Assembly: GCF_004793765.1 (NCBI RefSeq)
Contig: NZ_SRYM01000023.1
Coordinates: 1-60,036 of the forward strand
DNA length: 60,036 nucleotides
Origin: Parabacteroides distasonis
GTDB taxonomy: Bacteria; Bacteroidota; Bacteroidia; Bacteroidales; Tannerellaceae
Direction of reading: 5' to 3'
Of the stretch, positions 9,433 to 18,704 are shown piece after piece. The notes beneath the pieces were generated by a model. It was not told the origin of the DNA, searched no databases, and was given only the letters and a program-made list of their open reading frames with translations. The translations under genes were made by a program, and so were the position numbers. Numbering within the stretch: the stretch's first letter is position 1; each line of letters opens with the position of its first letter.

Positions 9433-10602
9433 CTAAATGCCTAATTTAGACTTGATTGCCTTTGGTATCGCATCCTTATGTACCATGATATAGATCGTCT
9501 TGGCACGGACAAAACTATCGGACATGTTCAAGTAACCTCCGAAAGTATTACGCTCAGTTCCCCAAGAATTCTTCGTGATATAATATTTCGTGCCGTTCTG
9601 GTCCTTGGCGATACCGGTAAGGTGCATCAGGTGATCGTCGGTCGTGACGAATGCCTCGAAGCCCTCTTGACGGACCTGCGGGGTGACGTTTACTTCCGGG
9701 AAAGGTTTCTCGAATTTGTAGACTTCCTCCAGACGTTCCTTCTCGTCCATTTTCTCGAAGCGGGCACGGTCGGTAGTCGAGTAATCTTCCACCTTCTTTA
9801 CCTCCGGGTTGATCGCTACACCGTTCTTGAAAGAGAAACCTTTCTCGCTCACGTCGCCATCCCAACATACCGTGTAACCATTATTTAAAGCGTAATCCGC
9901 AACCTGCATCAGCTCATCCAACGGGAGGTTATACATTTGCGCATGCTCCCAGTTATCGGGAACCTCTACCTCGAATTTCTGGTAATACGGATGATGCGTG
10001 AAGCTCGTCAGCTCGATATAATCATCCATATTCAGTCCAAGGGAGGCGGCGAATGTCTTCGGAGTATACTCCTTGCCTTGATAGGTGAATTTCTCCGGGA
10101 ACTTGCCTAGATAAGTATCGAATAGGTTATCGATCAGTTTGTAATATTCCGGGCTCCGTTTCTTCATATCCACGGCGGTTGTGGCGATCGCCTTAATATA
10201 TTTTACCATCTCGGCGTGGTTATGTCGGTCAGAATCGTAGTTGATACCCGAGTACACTTCTTCCGGAACAATACCCACTTGATTGAAAGCGTTCATGAAG
10301 GTGTGGGAGAGACTTCCTTGGCCGATATTACCTCTACCGTGGCGGATGTAATTATCCTGTAACTGGTTCATGTATTTTTGGCGGACGATAAACATCTCGG
10401 AGAGATCGTACGTCCCTTTTCCCATACGGAGTAATTCCGACTCCATGAAAGAGGTCGTGGCAAAGCACCAACAGGTTCCCGTGGATGCTTGATTCTTGAC
10501 TGGCGTGGCAGGTACCTTTACTACATCCGTAAATTGGTAACCTTGTGCGAATGCGCTCAAAGAACCTAACGCTAAGGCGCATGATAGAATGAATGTTCTC
10601 AT
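9433..10602 (-). CDS. Secreted C1B-family cysteine aminopeptidase (PepC/bleomycin hydrolase-like)
   Basis: A 389-residue papain-fold aminopeptidase with a cleavable signal (MRTFILSCALALG...AFAQ), so it acts in the periplasm or outside. Catalytic residues are visible: Cys in QASTGTCWCFATTS, His in TDDHLMHLTGIA and Asn in TKNSWGTERN, as in bleomycin hydrolase-type C1B peptidases. A reading frame continues upstream for 16 codons to 10650, but the signal peptide places the start at 10602. It lies 75 bp downstream of the C69 dipeptidase gene on the same strand; an operon is likely, giving sequential breakdown of short peptides. Confidence 0.9.
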   Translation of the reverse strand: MRTFILSCALALGSLSAFAQGYQFTDVVKVPATPVKNQASTGTCWCFATTSFMESELLRMGKGTYDLSEMFIVRQKYMNQLQDNYIRHGRGNIGQGSLSHTFMNAFNQVGIVPEEVYSGINYDSDRHNHAEMVKYIKAIATTAVDMKKRSPEYYKLIDNLFDTYLGKFPEKFTYQGKEYTPKTFAASLGLNMDDYIELTSFTHHPYYQKFEVEVPDNWEHAQMYNLPLDELMQVADYALNNGYTVCWDGDVSEKGFSFKNGVAINPEVKKVEDYSTTDRARFEKMDEKERLEEVYKFEKPFPEVNVTPQVRQEGFEAFVTTDDHLMHLTGIAKDQNGTKYYITKNSWGTERNTFGGYLNMSDSFVRAKTIYIMVHKDAIPKAIKSKLGI

Positions 10603-10677
10603 CGTATATGAATTTAAGTTTATATTATTATTGTTATAGAGACGGGGCATGCCCTGCCTCTACTATCGGATGGGTGG

Positions 10678-12288
10678 TTAAAAGCCTCTTTCGAATTGGG
10701 TCCAGAATGAGTCTCCCATTTCTCTCCAGCGTAGCATCGTGGCTCCGGCGAAATCGGCGGTATATCCGGTCAGGTATTCTTTTGCGGCCTCCTCACCTTG
10801 TTGGGTAAGAATCTCTTTGTAACGGCTCTCTATGAAAGGAAGCTCTGTCTGCCCTTTCTCTGTAAAGTGAGCGATAGATGTTTTCATACGATCTTTAGTC
10901 GCTCCCCAACGTACGGTAGCGAGTTTGTTGGCACGACGGAAAGTCCATACGGCGGCATCTTCCCGATAACGGTGCTGTCCGCAAACCTTGAAACAGGCCG
11001 GGAGGTCTTTCGTGCCACAGAAGATAGGGATACGGGGGCTTTGTCCGGGATTATCATAGGCCATCCAAACCACACCGCCTATCGCGTCGGGTAACCAGTC
11101 ACGTAACTGGATCACGGTAGAGTAGGAGCATTGTGGCACGGCAACCAAACGGTAGCTTTTTACGGCATCCGGTTTTAACCCATTCAACATGTTTACCATA
11201 TCCCGGGTCATCCAAGGATTGGCTACCGGACTGATAACCGTATCAGTCTCGTTACTATCTTTTTTCTTTACGGCTACTTTCAAGTTTCGGGTCATGTCGT
11301 ATTCCGTACCCTCGTACGTTTCGGAGAGGAGAGCCATCACATCCGTTACGGATACTTGCTGATCCGGTTTTACGCTGATGGGAAGTTCTTCCGCGTCATA
11401 CGATAAATGTAAAGAAGGAGCTAATTTATTCAATATAAAGAATTCACGGATACTGAAGGATTTCATCTCACCGGAATAATTTCCGCCTCCATACGCTTCC
11501 CAAAAGCGGAACGGTTTCTTTCCGTCCCAGAAGCCTATGCGCTTGGCTACCTCGAATACGTTGGCGGAAGCCATGCAATTGTCCGTATCTTTCGGATCGA
11601 CCTTAGAGATACGCGGGATATTCGCCGATACGCCTACATGATCGTCGGGGATACGGATCGCCGCCCATACGCCACCGATCTTATCCGGACCCTCGCCGAA
11701 GACCTCGAAATGCCATACCTCTTTCGGATCCGCTATCGTAAGGCACTCGCCCCAGTCGCCATATCCGTATTTCTCGATCAACTCGCCCATCAAACGGATG
11801 GCATCACGGGCGGTTGTGCAACGTTGTAAGACGATTCGCTGAAGTTCTTCGATCATGAACATTCCTTTCTTATTGACGAGGGCTTTCCGTCCGGTGATCG
11901 TAGTCTCGCCGATACCCAGTTGCTTCTCGTTCAGGCAAGGATAAGCGGTGTTTAGGAATTGATACGTAGACCGGGCTTCGGGCAGCGTTCCTTTCGCGAT
12001 CATCCCCCGGGTTCCCTCGGCGTATTCGGTGTGCATACGCCCGGTATAGACCGTTGTTGTCGTATCGTGATCGTACGAGGTGGAAGGTACTATATCCATC
12101 CAAGTACGGTAATTACTATCGCAGGTGTGGCTGGTCATCACGGAGCCATCCGTCGAGGCTTTTTTCCCGACCATGATACTTGTACAACTCTCCGGGTTCA
12201 ACACCGGCTCCGGATACTGGATCTGTTGCGCCACGGAAACGGATAGGCTGGCGCAAAGCATAAGAACATAGGTAAAAAGTTTCTTCAT
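10678..12288 (-). CDS. Secreted C69 family dipeptidase
   Basis: A 536-residue C69 (U34, PepD-like) N-terminal-nucleophile peptidase that cleaves dipeptides. The signal peptide MKKLFTYVLMLCASLSVSVA is followed by NPESCTSIMVGKKASTDGS; the Cys of ESCTS is the expected nucleophile exposed by processing. Family motifs such as SHTCDSNYRTW follow. The open frame runs upstream to 12591, but that part overlaps the helicase gene in another frame and looks like shadow sequence, and the signal peptide fixes the start at 12288. Its upstream region has only a poor -7 box. It is probably co-transcribed with the C1B peptidase downstream. Confidence 0.9.
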   Translation of the reverse strand: MKKLFTYVLMLCASLSVSVAQQIQYPEPVLNPESCTSIMVGKKASTDGSVMTSHTCDSNYRTWMDIVPSTSYDHDTTTTVYTGRMHTEYAEGTRGMIAKGTLPEARSTYQFLNTAYPCLNEKQLGIGETTITGRKALVNKKGMFMIEELQRIVLQRCTTARDAIRLMGELIEKYGYGDWGECLTIADPKEVWHFEVFGEGPDKIGGVWAAIRIPDDHVGVSANIPRISKVDPKDTDNCMASANVFEVAKRIGFWDGKKPFRFWEAYGGGNYSGEMKSFSIREFFILNKLAPSLHLSYDAEELPISVKPDQQVSVTDVMALLSETYEGTEYDMTRNLKVAVKKKDSNETDTVISPVANPWMTRDMVNMLNGLKPDAVKSYRLVAVPQCSYSTVIQLRDWLPDAIGGVVWMAYDNPGQSPRIPIFCGTKDLPACFKVCGQHRYREDAAVWTFRRANKLATVRWGATKDRMKTSIAHFTEKGQTELPFIESRYKEILTQQGEEAAKEYLTGYTADFAGATMLRWREMGDSFWTQFERGF

Positions 12289-12333
12289 ATTTCTTGTGTT
12301 ATCTAGATGTTTTTCGGCTGTAAATATACAATA

Positions 12334-12372
12334 AAAGAAGCGTGATCCGTAATAAACGAACCACGCTTCTTT
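12334..12372 (-). terminator. Rho-independent terminator of the DEAD-box gene
   Basis: Arms AAAGAAGCGTG (12334-12344) and CACGCTTCTTT (12362-12372) form an 11-bp stem with a 17-nt loop. Read on the minus strand the stem ends in a T-rich run (CTTCTTTTATT). It starts 25 bp after the helicase stop codon. Confidence 0.8.
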
Positions 12373-12397
12373 GATAAATGTATGTATAAGTTGTATG

Positions 12398-14209
12398 TTA
12401 CTTACGTTTCTTCTTATTGCGAGGAACGTCCTCGTAGAATTTACGCTTCGGTTTATCATCGCCACGGTCGGAACGTTTGCCGCCACGGTCTCTTTCCCGA
12501 CGGCTATTTTTGCCTCTTCTACCGCTATCCCGTCTATCTCTGAAACCGTTTCCGCTACGGCTACCTCCACGACCGCCTTTGCCGCCTTCACCTTTCGCTT
12601 GCGCCGGTTCCACGGAGATACGTCGTCCGTCTATCTCGAAGCCGTTCATCAAGTCCATGACACGGTTGGCTTCTCTCTCTTCTACCTCGAAGAATGAGAA
12701 ATTATCACGTAAGTCGATACGACCGATACGAATCTTGCCCGGTACGCACTTGTTGACTAACTCGATGAGTTGAGGAGGCGTAAGTTCGTCTGTCTTTCCA
12801 AAGTTGATAAAGAAACGGGTGTAACCTTCTTCCGCTTCGCCTTTGCCGCCCCGTTTGCCTCTCTCTCGGGGAGCGTTCTCGTCTACGACCTCGATATCAT
12901 CGTTATCTTTATAATAGTCGATCATCCGGTTGAACTCCAAGGATACGACACGTTTGATGATATCTTCCTTATCCAGCCATTCCAATTTACGGTAGATAGA
13001 AGGCATCAAACTGGCGATTTCCTCCTCGTTCACTTTCACTTTCTCGATTTGGTCTACCAAGTTGAACAATTGCTTCTCACAGATTTGCTCACCGGTAGGC
13101 ATCTCGCCCCTGTCGAATTTCTTGTTGATGATCCGTTCGATCTCGCGAATCTTGCCTTTTTCCCTTACGTGGCAGATAGAGATAGCGATACCCGTTTTTC
13201 CCGCACGGCCCGTACGTCCGCGGCGGTGGGTATAAGATTCTACCTCATCCGGCAGACCGTAATTGATTACATGGGTTAAGTCATCCACGTCCAAACCACG
13301 TGCGGCTACGTCCGTAGCGACCAATAACTGGATATTCTTGATACGGAACTTCTGCATCACGTAATCACGTTGCGCTTGGCTCAGCTCGCCGTGCAAGGAA
13401 TCGGCGTTATAGCCGTCTTGAATCAATTTATCGGCAATCTCTTGTGTCTCCTTACGGGTACGGCAGAAGATGATACCGTAGATGTTCGGGTAATAATCGG
13501 CTAGACGTTTTAAGGCGAGATATTTATCCTGCGCACGAACCATATAATAAATGTCGCGGATATTCTTGTTTCCCTCGTTCTTCCTGCCAATGACGATCTC
13601 TTTCGGATCCTTCATGTATTTCTTGGTGATAGAGGCGATCTCTTTCGGCATGGTTGCAGAGAAGAGCAGCATATTGCGGTTCTCAGGTACAGCTGCCAAG
13701 ATCTCGTTGATACTGTCGGTGAAACCCATGTTCAACATTTCGTCCGCCTCATCGAGAATGACGTTCTTCACGTTCCCCAGATCAACCGTCTTGCGGTTCA
13801 TCAAGTCGATCAGACGTCCCGGGGTAGCCACTACCACGTGTACGCCTCTCTTCAGTGTCTTGATCTGACTCTCTATACTAGAACCTCCGTATACAGGGAG
13901 AACCTTCAGGTTATCGATGTATTTAGAATAATCGTTCAAATCGTCCGCTATTTGTAGGCAAAGCTCGCGTGTCGGACAAAGGATAAGCGCTTGAGGCTGA
14001 TATTGAGAGACATTGATCTTTTGCAGGATCGGCAGGCCGTAAGCGGCTGTCTTGCCGGTTCCTGTTTGTGCCAATGCGATTACGTCGTTATCTTCTCCCA
14101 GTAAGAAAGGAATCACTTCTTCCTGTACGGGCATGGGCGATTCGTAGCCCATCTCTTGAATTGCCTTTAATATCGGTGCGGCAACTCCTAATTCTTCAAA
14201 TGTTTTCAA
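12398..14209 (-). CDS. DEAD-box ATP-dependent RNA helicase (DeaD/CsdA-like)
   Basis: A 603-residue RNA helicase that remodels RNA duplexes in the cytoplasm, probably in ribosome assembly and cold adaptation. Motifs in order: Q-motif region GYESPMPVQ, Walker A AQTGTGKT, PTRELCLQ, TPGR, DEAD in ILDEADEM, SAT in LFSATMP, then HRRGRTGRAG (motif VI). A DbpA-type RNA-binding domain spans about residues 462-540 (TRFFINFGKTDELTPPQLI to the ISVEP strand). The last ~60 residues are a basic, Gly/Arg-rich tail typical of CsdA-like proteins. It is monocistronic, with a -7 box at 14254-14247 and a good terminator. Confidence 0.94.
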   Translation of the reverse strand: MKTFEELGVAAPILKAIQEMGYESPMPVQEEVIPFLLGEDNDVIALAQTGTGKTAAYGLPILQKINVSQYQPQALILCPTRELCLQIADDLNDYSKYIDNLKVLPVYGGSSIESQIKTLKRGVHVVVATPGRLIDLMNRKTVDLGNVKNVILDEADEMLNMGFTDSINEILAAVPENRNMLLFSATMPKEIASITKKYMKDPKEIVIGRKNEGNKNIRDIYYMVRAQDKYLALKRLADYYPNIYGIIFCRTRKETQEIADKLIQDGYNADSLHGELSQAQRDYVMQKFRIKNIQLLVATDVAARGLDVDDLTHVINYGLPDEVESYTHRRGRTGRAGKTGIAISICHVREKGKIREIERIINKKFDRGEMPTGEQICEKQLFNLVDQIEKVKVNEEEIASLMPSIYRKLEWLDKEDIIKRVVSLEFNRMIDYYKDNDDIEVVDENAPRERGKRGGKGEAEEGYTRFFINFGKTDELTPPQLIELVNKCVPGKIRIGRIDLRDNFSFFEVEEREANRVMDLMNGFEIDGRRISVEPAQAKGEGGKGGRGGSRSGNGFRDRRDSGRRGKNSRRERDRGGKRSDRGDDKPKRKFYEDVPRNKKKRK

Positions 14210-14246
14210 AATGCGATTGTGTATATATGATAATATTCAGTGGCCG

Positions 14247-14254
14247 CAAAGGTA
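14247..14254 (-). promoter_or_regulatory. -7 box for the DEAD-box helicase gene
   Basis: TACCTTTG on the minus strand fits TAnnTTTG, leaving a leader of about 30 nt before the ATG at 14209. A TTGA lies about 21 bases upstream. Confidence 0.6.
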
Positions 14255-14275
14255 CGTAAATAATTCGGATTCATA

Positions 14276-15331
14276 TCAATAAAGTAATATATCTTTTAGC
14301 CTTTCACGTTTCTTATCAGTAAGACGTAATCCTTTCGACAAATATTTCTCGGTGGAACCGTACTCTTTCTTGATTTTATGGAAAGCTAGGTCCATGAGCC
14401 CCTCGTTGGCCGTAAGGAATACCGTAATGCTTTCTTGGGCGTCTGTGGAGAGATGTTTCACGATATCAGCTAAATGACTCGTATCGATATATTGATTGGA
14501 AGTCAAGTAGTCTTCCATGATGGCATCCCGGGGAATATCCAAGGCGGCGAGTAACATGGCGGTGAGAAACCCGGTACGATCCTTTCCGTAGGAACAACTG
14601 ATGAGAATGGGGTAATTATCCTCGTTCTGGAACTGTTCCAGTACCTTGGCGAACTGATCGGTATTATCTGTCACGAATTGCAGGTACTCGTCTTCCATAT
14701 ATACCCCGGCGTCTCCTTTCCGCATTCGTCCCTCGATAACACGTTGGGGGGCATCGGCGATCTTGCCGACCGGGATGGGGATTTGCAGGATATTTGCTTT
14801 TGTATATTTGATAGGGGCAGTGAGAGTTTCTTGGTTCGTGCGGAGGTCGATGATGGTCTTGATCCCTAGGTTATCCAATCGGATGGAGTCCCATTCGCTT
14901 AAACTGCTTAACTCGCCGGAGCGAAATACCTTGCCCCATTTCACCGTCTTCCCGTTTGTAGAGGTATAACCGCCTAGATCCCGGAAATTCTGTACGCTAT
15001 CCATAACCGCCGAGCGTGCCCCGATAATCCGTGCGTATTTATCATTAAAAGAAAGGCGGAAATACTTACGTGATATATTATCGTTCGTGATGTAAGTAGC
15101 CACACCATCCTTGATGTTGGCGTAAATGATCGGGGACTCGTTGGTGAAAAGATCCGGGTTGTCGGACACGGTCATCTTGACAATCCCCTCCGTTACCGGA
15201 TCGGTTTCCCATTTTATCACGTAATTTCCGATGTCATCGCGTAGGCAAATAGCTCGTATGTCGGGTGCGTTAGAGGAACAACCCACCAACATGGTTACAC
15301 TGGCGAATAGAGAGAGAATCTTTCCTAACAT
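14276..15331 (-). CDS. Tyrosine-phosphatase-like lipoprotein (Y_phosphatase3 type)
   Basis: A 351-residue exported lipoprotein (lipobox LVGCS near residue 18). After a ~90-residue Ig-like N-terminal region comes a phosphatase domain of the Y_phosphatase3 type (PF13350): NFRDLGGYTS near 115-124, then GIKTIIDLRT and the P-loop SCSYGKDRTG around 246-255. The Cx5R signature is intact; the residue before Cys is Ser where His is usual, which may alter activity. Because it is exported, substrates are likely phosphoproteins, phosphosugars or phospholipids outside the cytoplasm; which is unknown. It has its own -7 box at 15360-15367. Confidence 0.85.
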   Translation of the reverse strand: MLGKILSLFASVTMLVGCSSNAPDIRAICLRDDIGNYVIKWETDPVTEGIVKMTVSDNPDLFTNESPIIYANIKDGVATYITNDNISRKYFRLSFNDKYARIIGARSAVMDSVQNFRDLGGYTSTNGKTVKWGKVFRSGELSSLSEWDSIRLDNLGIKTIIDLRTNQETLTAPIKYTKANILQIPIPVGKIADAPQRVIEGRMRKGDAGVYMEDEYLQFVTDNTDQFAKVLEQFQNEDNYPILISCSYGKDRTGFLTAMLLAALDIPRDAIMEDYLTSNQYIDTSHLADIVKHLSTDAQESITVFLTANEGLMDLAFHKIKKEYGSTEKYLSKGLRLTDKKRERLKDILLY

Positions 15332-15359
15332 TGTCTTCTATGATAATAAGCTTTCCTTA

Positions 15360-15367
15360 CAAAGATA
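15360..15367 (-). promoter_or_regulatory. -7 box for the phosphatase lipoprotein gene
   Basis: TATCTTTG on the minus strand fits TAnnTTTG and lies 28 bases before the ATG at 15331. There is no clear upstream element. Confidence 0.55.
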
Positions 15368-15404
15368 GTAAAACAAGTTTTCCCCGCTTCCTCATTAATG
15401 ATAT

Positions 15405-16334
15405 TTAAGACTGGCTAACATACTTCGCTGCGAACTCCTTGGATATATAATTATCATAGCTTTGGCAAACCTCGGAGGCGAGGTCCATTCCGCAACGGAT
15501 GATTTTTTCCCAAGTTTCCTGATCCAAAGACGGAAGGTCCGCATGGCGTACGTCATACTTTAGAAGTCCATAGACAATACCCGCGTTAAAATTGTCGCCG
15601 GCGCCGATGGTACTAAGCGGCTGGATTTGCGGGGAATCGAAATGCCGTGTGAAATTACGGGTGTGGAGATTGACTCCGTTCGCCCCGTGAGTTGTTAAGA
15701 AACGATCACAATAAAACTGGATATGCTCCTTGTAGATCTTCTCTGCGTCGGTCTTGCCATAGAGGTTCTGGAAGTCCTCGTCCGAGCCTCGGACGATGTC
15801 GGCGAATTCCAGGTTTTCCAGTACGGTAGGCATGAGGCGGATCGCCTCATGAGCGTGCGCCTTGCGGAAATTGGGGTCGTAATAGATGATCGCTTTCCGT
15901 TCTTGGGCGTATTGCAGAAATTCTACCATACGGGCCCGTAAGACCGGATTCAGGGAATAATAGGAGCCGAATACGAAAATATCGTCTTTCTCGATCTTTG
16001 GCAGGGGCACTTCCAGCCGTTGCGCCGGGTAATCCTTGTAGAAGATATAATTGGCGTTTTTATCATCGTCTAGGAAAGCGAGTGATATAGGACTTTTCCC
16101 ATCGGGAAAACGGTCTACAAACTCGGTCGTGATGTGGTTATCCTCCATGAAATCCCGAATCATGTCGCCCACCCGGTCGTTGCCCAGCTCGCTGATAAAA
16201 GACACGGGGACATTCAATCGACCTAATGATATCAATCCGTTGAAGACGGAGCCACCGGGAACGGCCTTCTGTGGTTGGTCGTTCCTGAAAATGATATCGA
16301 GGATGGTTTCTCCTATACCAAAGACTTTTCTCAT
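15405..16334 (-). CDS. PfkB-family sugar kinase (fructokinase-like)
   Basis: A 309-residue ribokinase-fold (PfkB) carbohydrate kinase. The N-terminal part has the substrate strand GETILDIIF and the glycine-rich KAVPGGSVFNGLISLGRL. The C-terminal signature STIGAGDNFNAG carries the catalytic Asp of GAGD. Substrate is not readable from sequence; fructose or a related sugar is the common case. The gene follows the SIS isomerase gene by 18 bp on the same strand, so the two probably form an operon that handles phosphosugars. Confidence 0.87.
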   Translation of the reverse strand: MRKVFGIGETILDIIFRNDQPQKAVPGGSVFNGLISLGRLNVPVSFISELGNDRVGDMIRDFMEDNHITTEFVDRFPDGKSPISLAFLDDDKNANYIFYKDYPAQRLEVPLPKIEKDDIFVFGSYYSLNPVLRARMVEFLQYAQERKAIIYYDPNFRKAHAHEAIRLMPTVLENLEFADIVRGSDEDFQNLYGKTDAEKIYKEHIQFYCDRFLTTHGANGVNLHTRNFTRHFDSPQIQPLSTIGAGDNFNAGIVYGLLKYDVRHADLPSLDQETWEKIIRCGMDLASEVCQSYDNYISKEFAAKYVSQS

Positions 16335-16352
16335 GATCTATACACTGGTTTA

Positions 16353-16964
16353 TTATTCATTCTTGCTTTGCTCACGGCTCTTGGAGCCTAAGTAGCCCCC
16401 GTGATGGCGCTTGGCGTAATCCTTGTTGGTGAAATGGATACGCTTCATGGTTCCGACCACGAGGATATCACCTATTACCGTCATGACGGTCGTGGAGGTA
16501 GTGGGCGTAAGGCCCAGCGGACAAACTTCCTTGGGGGCGCCGGTCAACAGGCATACGTTTGCCTCAGCAGCTAGGGGACTATCGGGGTTGCTGGTGATGA
16601 CGATAAATTTCATGTCCGGCACCAAACCTCTCGTGAGATCTACCAGTTCCACCAGCTCGCGTGTCTTTCCTGAGTTGGAGATCAATAACATGATATCGTT
16701 TTCGCGTACGATTCCCAGATCTCCGTGTTGTGCCTCGCTAGGGTGCAAGAAGAAGGCAGGCGTACCGGTCGAGCTAAAGGTGGTAGCTATATTCAAGGCG
16801 ATTTGCCCGGCTTTCCCCATTCCACTCATGATCAGTTTTCCACCTAGGTCGTGTACATGTTTCACTATAAGCGATACCGCTTCCTCATATCCGGGCGTAA
16901 CGGGTATGTTGCGAACCGCTTCCGCTTCCTGCTCCAATAAAGAGGTGATATTTTCGTTTACCAT
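16353..16964 (-). CDS. SIS-domain sugar-phosphate isomerase, KdsD-like (no CBS domains)
   Basis: A 203-residue single SIS-domain protein. Landmarks are SGMGKAGQIALNIATTFSST, HPSEAQHGDLGIV, LISNSGKTREL and GLTPTTSTTVMTVIGD, which match arabinose-5-phosphate isomerases of the KdsD/KpsF family. It lacks the CBS pair found in E. coli KdsD; CBS-free arabinose-5-phosphate isomerases are known, including one from Bacteroides. The likely reaction is ribulose-5-phosphate to arabinose-5-phosphate, the first step towards Kdo for LPS. A near-consensus minus-strand -7 box (TACTTTCG, 17013-17006) lies upstream. It heads the operon with the PfkB kinase gene. Confidence 0.82.
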   Translation of the reverse strand: MVNENITSLLEQEAEAVRNIPVTPGYEEAVSLIVKHVHDLGGKLIMSGMGKAGQIALNIATTFSSTGTPAFFLHPSEAQHGDLGIVRENDIMLLISNSGKTRELVELVDLTRGLVPDMKFIVITSNPDSPLAAEANVCLLTGAPKEVCPLGLTPTTSTTVMTVIGDILVVGTMKRIHFTNKDYAKRHHGGYLGSKSREQSKNE

Positions 16965-17053
16965 ATTGTTGATTGTTTACGGCATTCCTGCCTGAATAAC
17001 GATCGCGAAAGTATTTATATTTACTGATATTGGCATCATCTATTTCAGACAAT

Positions 17054-18700
17054 TTATCTTTTTAAGACGTTTGCGAACTCTGACTTCGGCTTCCATTTCG
17101 GGTATCCGGTATCTTGTGCCAGTTTATAACCGAGGTCGAAGAATAATTGTACTTCTTGTAACAGACCACTGTAATCATCCGTGTCGGGATAGGTCTGGTC
17201 GGTCGGTTTGTGGTAAGTTTCCGCCCAATAGCGTGCGATATGCTCTTTGGCCCACTCCTTGCCCTGTTTGCGGTTGTCGTTCCAACCTTTGGCGAACATG
17301 GCCGGGATGCCTTTTTGTACGAAAGGGAAATGGTCGGAGCGGTAGAACATCCCGTTGTAAGCGTCGGGGTCGGGCATGATGTAACGGTTGTATTTCTTCG
17401 CTAGCTCGGCTAAGGTATCATCCAGCTCGGAGTTGCCGTATCCGGTGATCGTGACATCGTTGTTCTCGCCCCATAGCGGGAAGACATCCAGATTGATTAC
17501 GGCGGCTATCTTATCGATCGGGAACAACGGGTGCTCCACATAGTATTTCGTACCGAGGAATCCGGTCTCCTCGCAAGTAGGGGAGAGGAAGACGATATTC
17601 CGGCGGGGTTTCTCTTTCAAGGCATTGAAACAACGTGCCATCTCGAGCATCCATGCGATGGCTACGGCGTTATCGGTAGCGCCGTTGATGATACTGTCGC
17701 CGTTGATCGGTACTCCATAGCCTAGATGGTCCCAATGGCCTAGATAAATAACACTCTCATCCGTGTTCCCGCTACCGGGAATATAACCGATTACGTTGGG
17801 GCTTTGTTGGCGGTCGAAGGTGTTCCTCATCGAGACGGTTACCGTAGATTTCAAGGAGATGGGCTTGAAGTCTGGCGATTTAGATTGCTCGATCAGTTGG
17901 TCAATGTCGTAGCCATTATCGGCTAGCAATTGCTTGGCGGCATTGAATTGGATCCAGCCGTTTAGCGGGCAATGATAAGCATCGCTATCGCTGTCCACAT
18001 ACATCTTAGATTGGGCGGAAGCTCGTACGACCGACCAAGGGTAGCCCGCTCCCCGGTCTTCATGGATGATCAAGACTCCTTTCAATCCCTGCCGGGCTCC
18101 TTCCTCGAATTTATACATCCAACGTCCGTAATAGGTCATGATATCACCGTTGAAATAATCCGTGTTGTCGCTTCCGAGCCCCGGATCGTTAACGATAACG
18201 ACCGCTACTTTATCCCGCGGGTTCTCGATTCCCTCGAAATCATTTTTCCCATACTCGGGGGCTACGATCCCATAGCCGGCGAATACCAGTTCCGCGTTGT
18301 CTATATCGATCTCCGGCTCGATCCGTGCGGAGAAAGCGGTGTAACCTTCCAACCAATCTAAGGGGATTTTCCCTTTCGGGGTCTTTAGGACCATCGGGTT
18401 CGGGCATCGTGTGCGTGAGGATATGATATTAACCTGTTGGAAATAAGAATCGCCGTCTATGGGTTTCAGCCCAACCTCTTTCATCTGGCGAGCGATATAG
18501 TTCACCGCACGGTCGGCCCCTTCCGAGAATGGTTTACGGCCTTGGCAGGAGTCATGCGAGATGGCCTCGGTGTATTGCTTTAGATGTTCCGTGGTCGCAA
18601 GGCTTTTCGCTTTCTCTATATCGTTGCCTCCTCCTCCACAGGCGGAAAGAACCAAGGAGGTGATCGTTAGTAAACAGGTTGCTATTTTCATGTTTCTCAT
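17054..18700 (-). CDS. M28 family zinc aminopeptidase lipoprotein
   Basis: A 548-residue exported metallopeptidase. The signal ends in LVLSAC, a lipobox, so it is probably outer-membrane anchored. After a PA-like insert (about 115-300) the M28 zinc ligands appear in order: LGHWDHLGYG, GATDNAVAI, CEETGFLGTKYY (Glu pair), NLDVFPLWG and RSDHFPFV. It should release N-terminal amino acids from peptides. The frame extends back to a TTG at 18721, overlapping the upstream pseudogene; I prefer the ATG at 18700 (or 18691) because of the signal peptide. It lies only 4 bp after the shrunken AAA/nuclease gene, so it may now depend on that gene's promoter. Confidence 0.88.
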   Translation of the reverse strand: MRNMKIATCLLTITSLVLSACGGGGNDIEKAKSLATTEHLKQYTEAISHDSCQGRKPFSEGADRAVNYIARQMKEVGLKPIDGDSYFQQVNIISSRTRCPNPMVLKTPKGKIPLDWLEGYTAFSARIEPEIDIDNAELVFAGYGIVAPEYGKNDFEGIENPRDKVAVVIVNDPGLGSDNTDYFNGDIMTYYGRWMYKFEEGARQGLKGVLIIHEDRGAGYPWSVVRASAQSKMYVDSDSDAYHCPLNGWIQFNAAKQLLADNGYDIDQLIEQSKSPDFKPISLKSTVTVSMRNTFDRQQSPNVIGYIPGSGNTDESVIYLGHWDHLGYGVPINGDSIINGATDNAVAIAWMLEMARCFNALKEKPRRNIVFLSPTCEETGFLGTKYYVEHPLFPIDKIAAVINLDVFPLWGENNDVTITGYGNSELDDTLAELAKKYNRYIMPDPDAYNGMFYRSDHFPFVQKGIPAMFAKGWNDNRKQGKEWAKEHIARYWAETYHKPTDQTYPDTDDYSGLLQEVQLFFDLGYKLAQDTGYPKWKPKSEFANVLKR

Positions 18701-18704
18701 AGAA

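Noticed and set aside
12289-12591. 101-codon N-terminal extension of the C69 dipeptidase frame
   Set aside because: It overlaps the helicase gene in another frame and spans the helicase terminator; the signal peptide at 12288 marks the true start.
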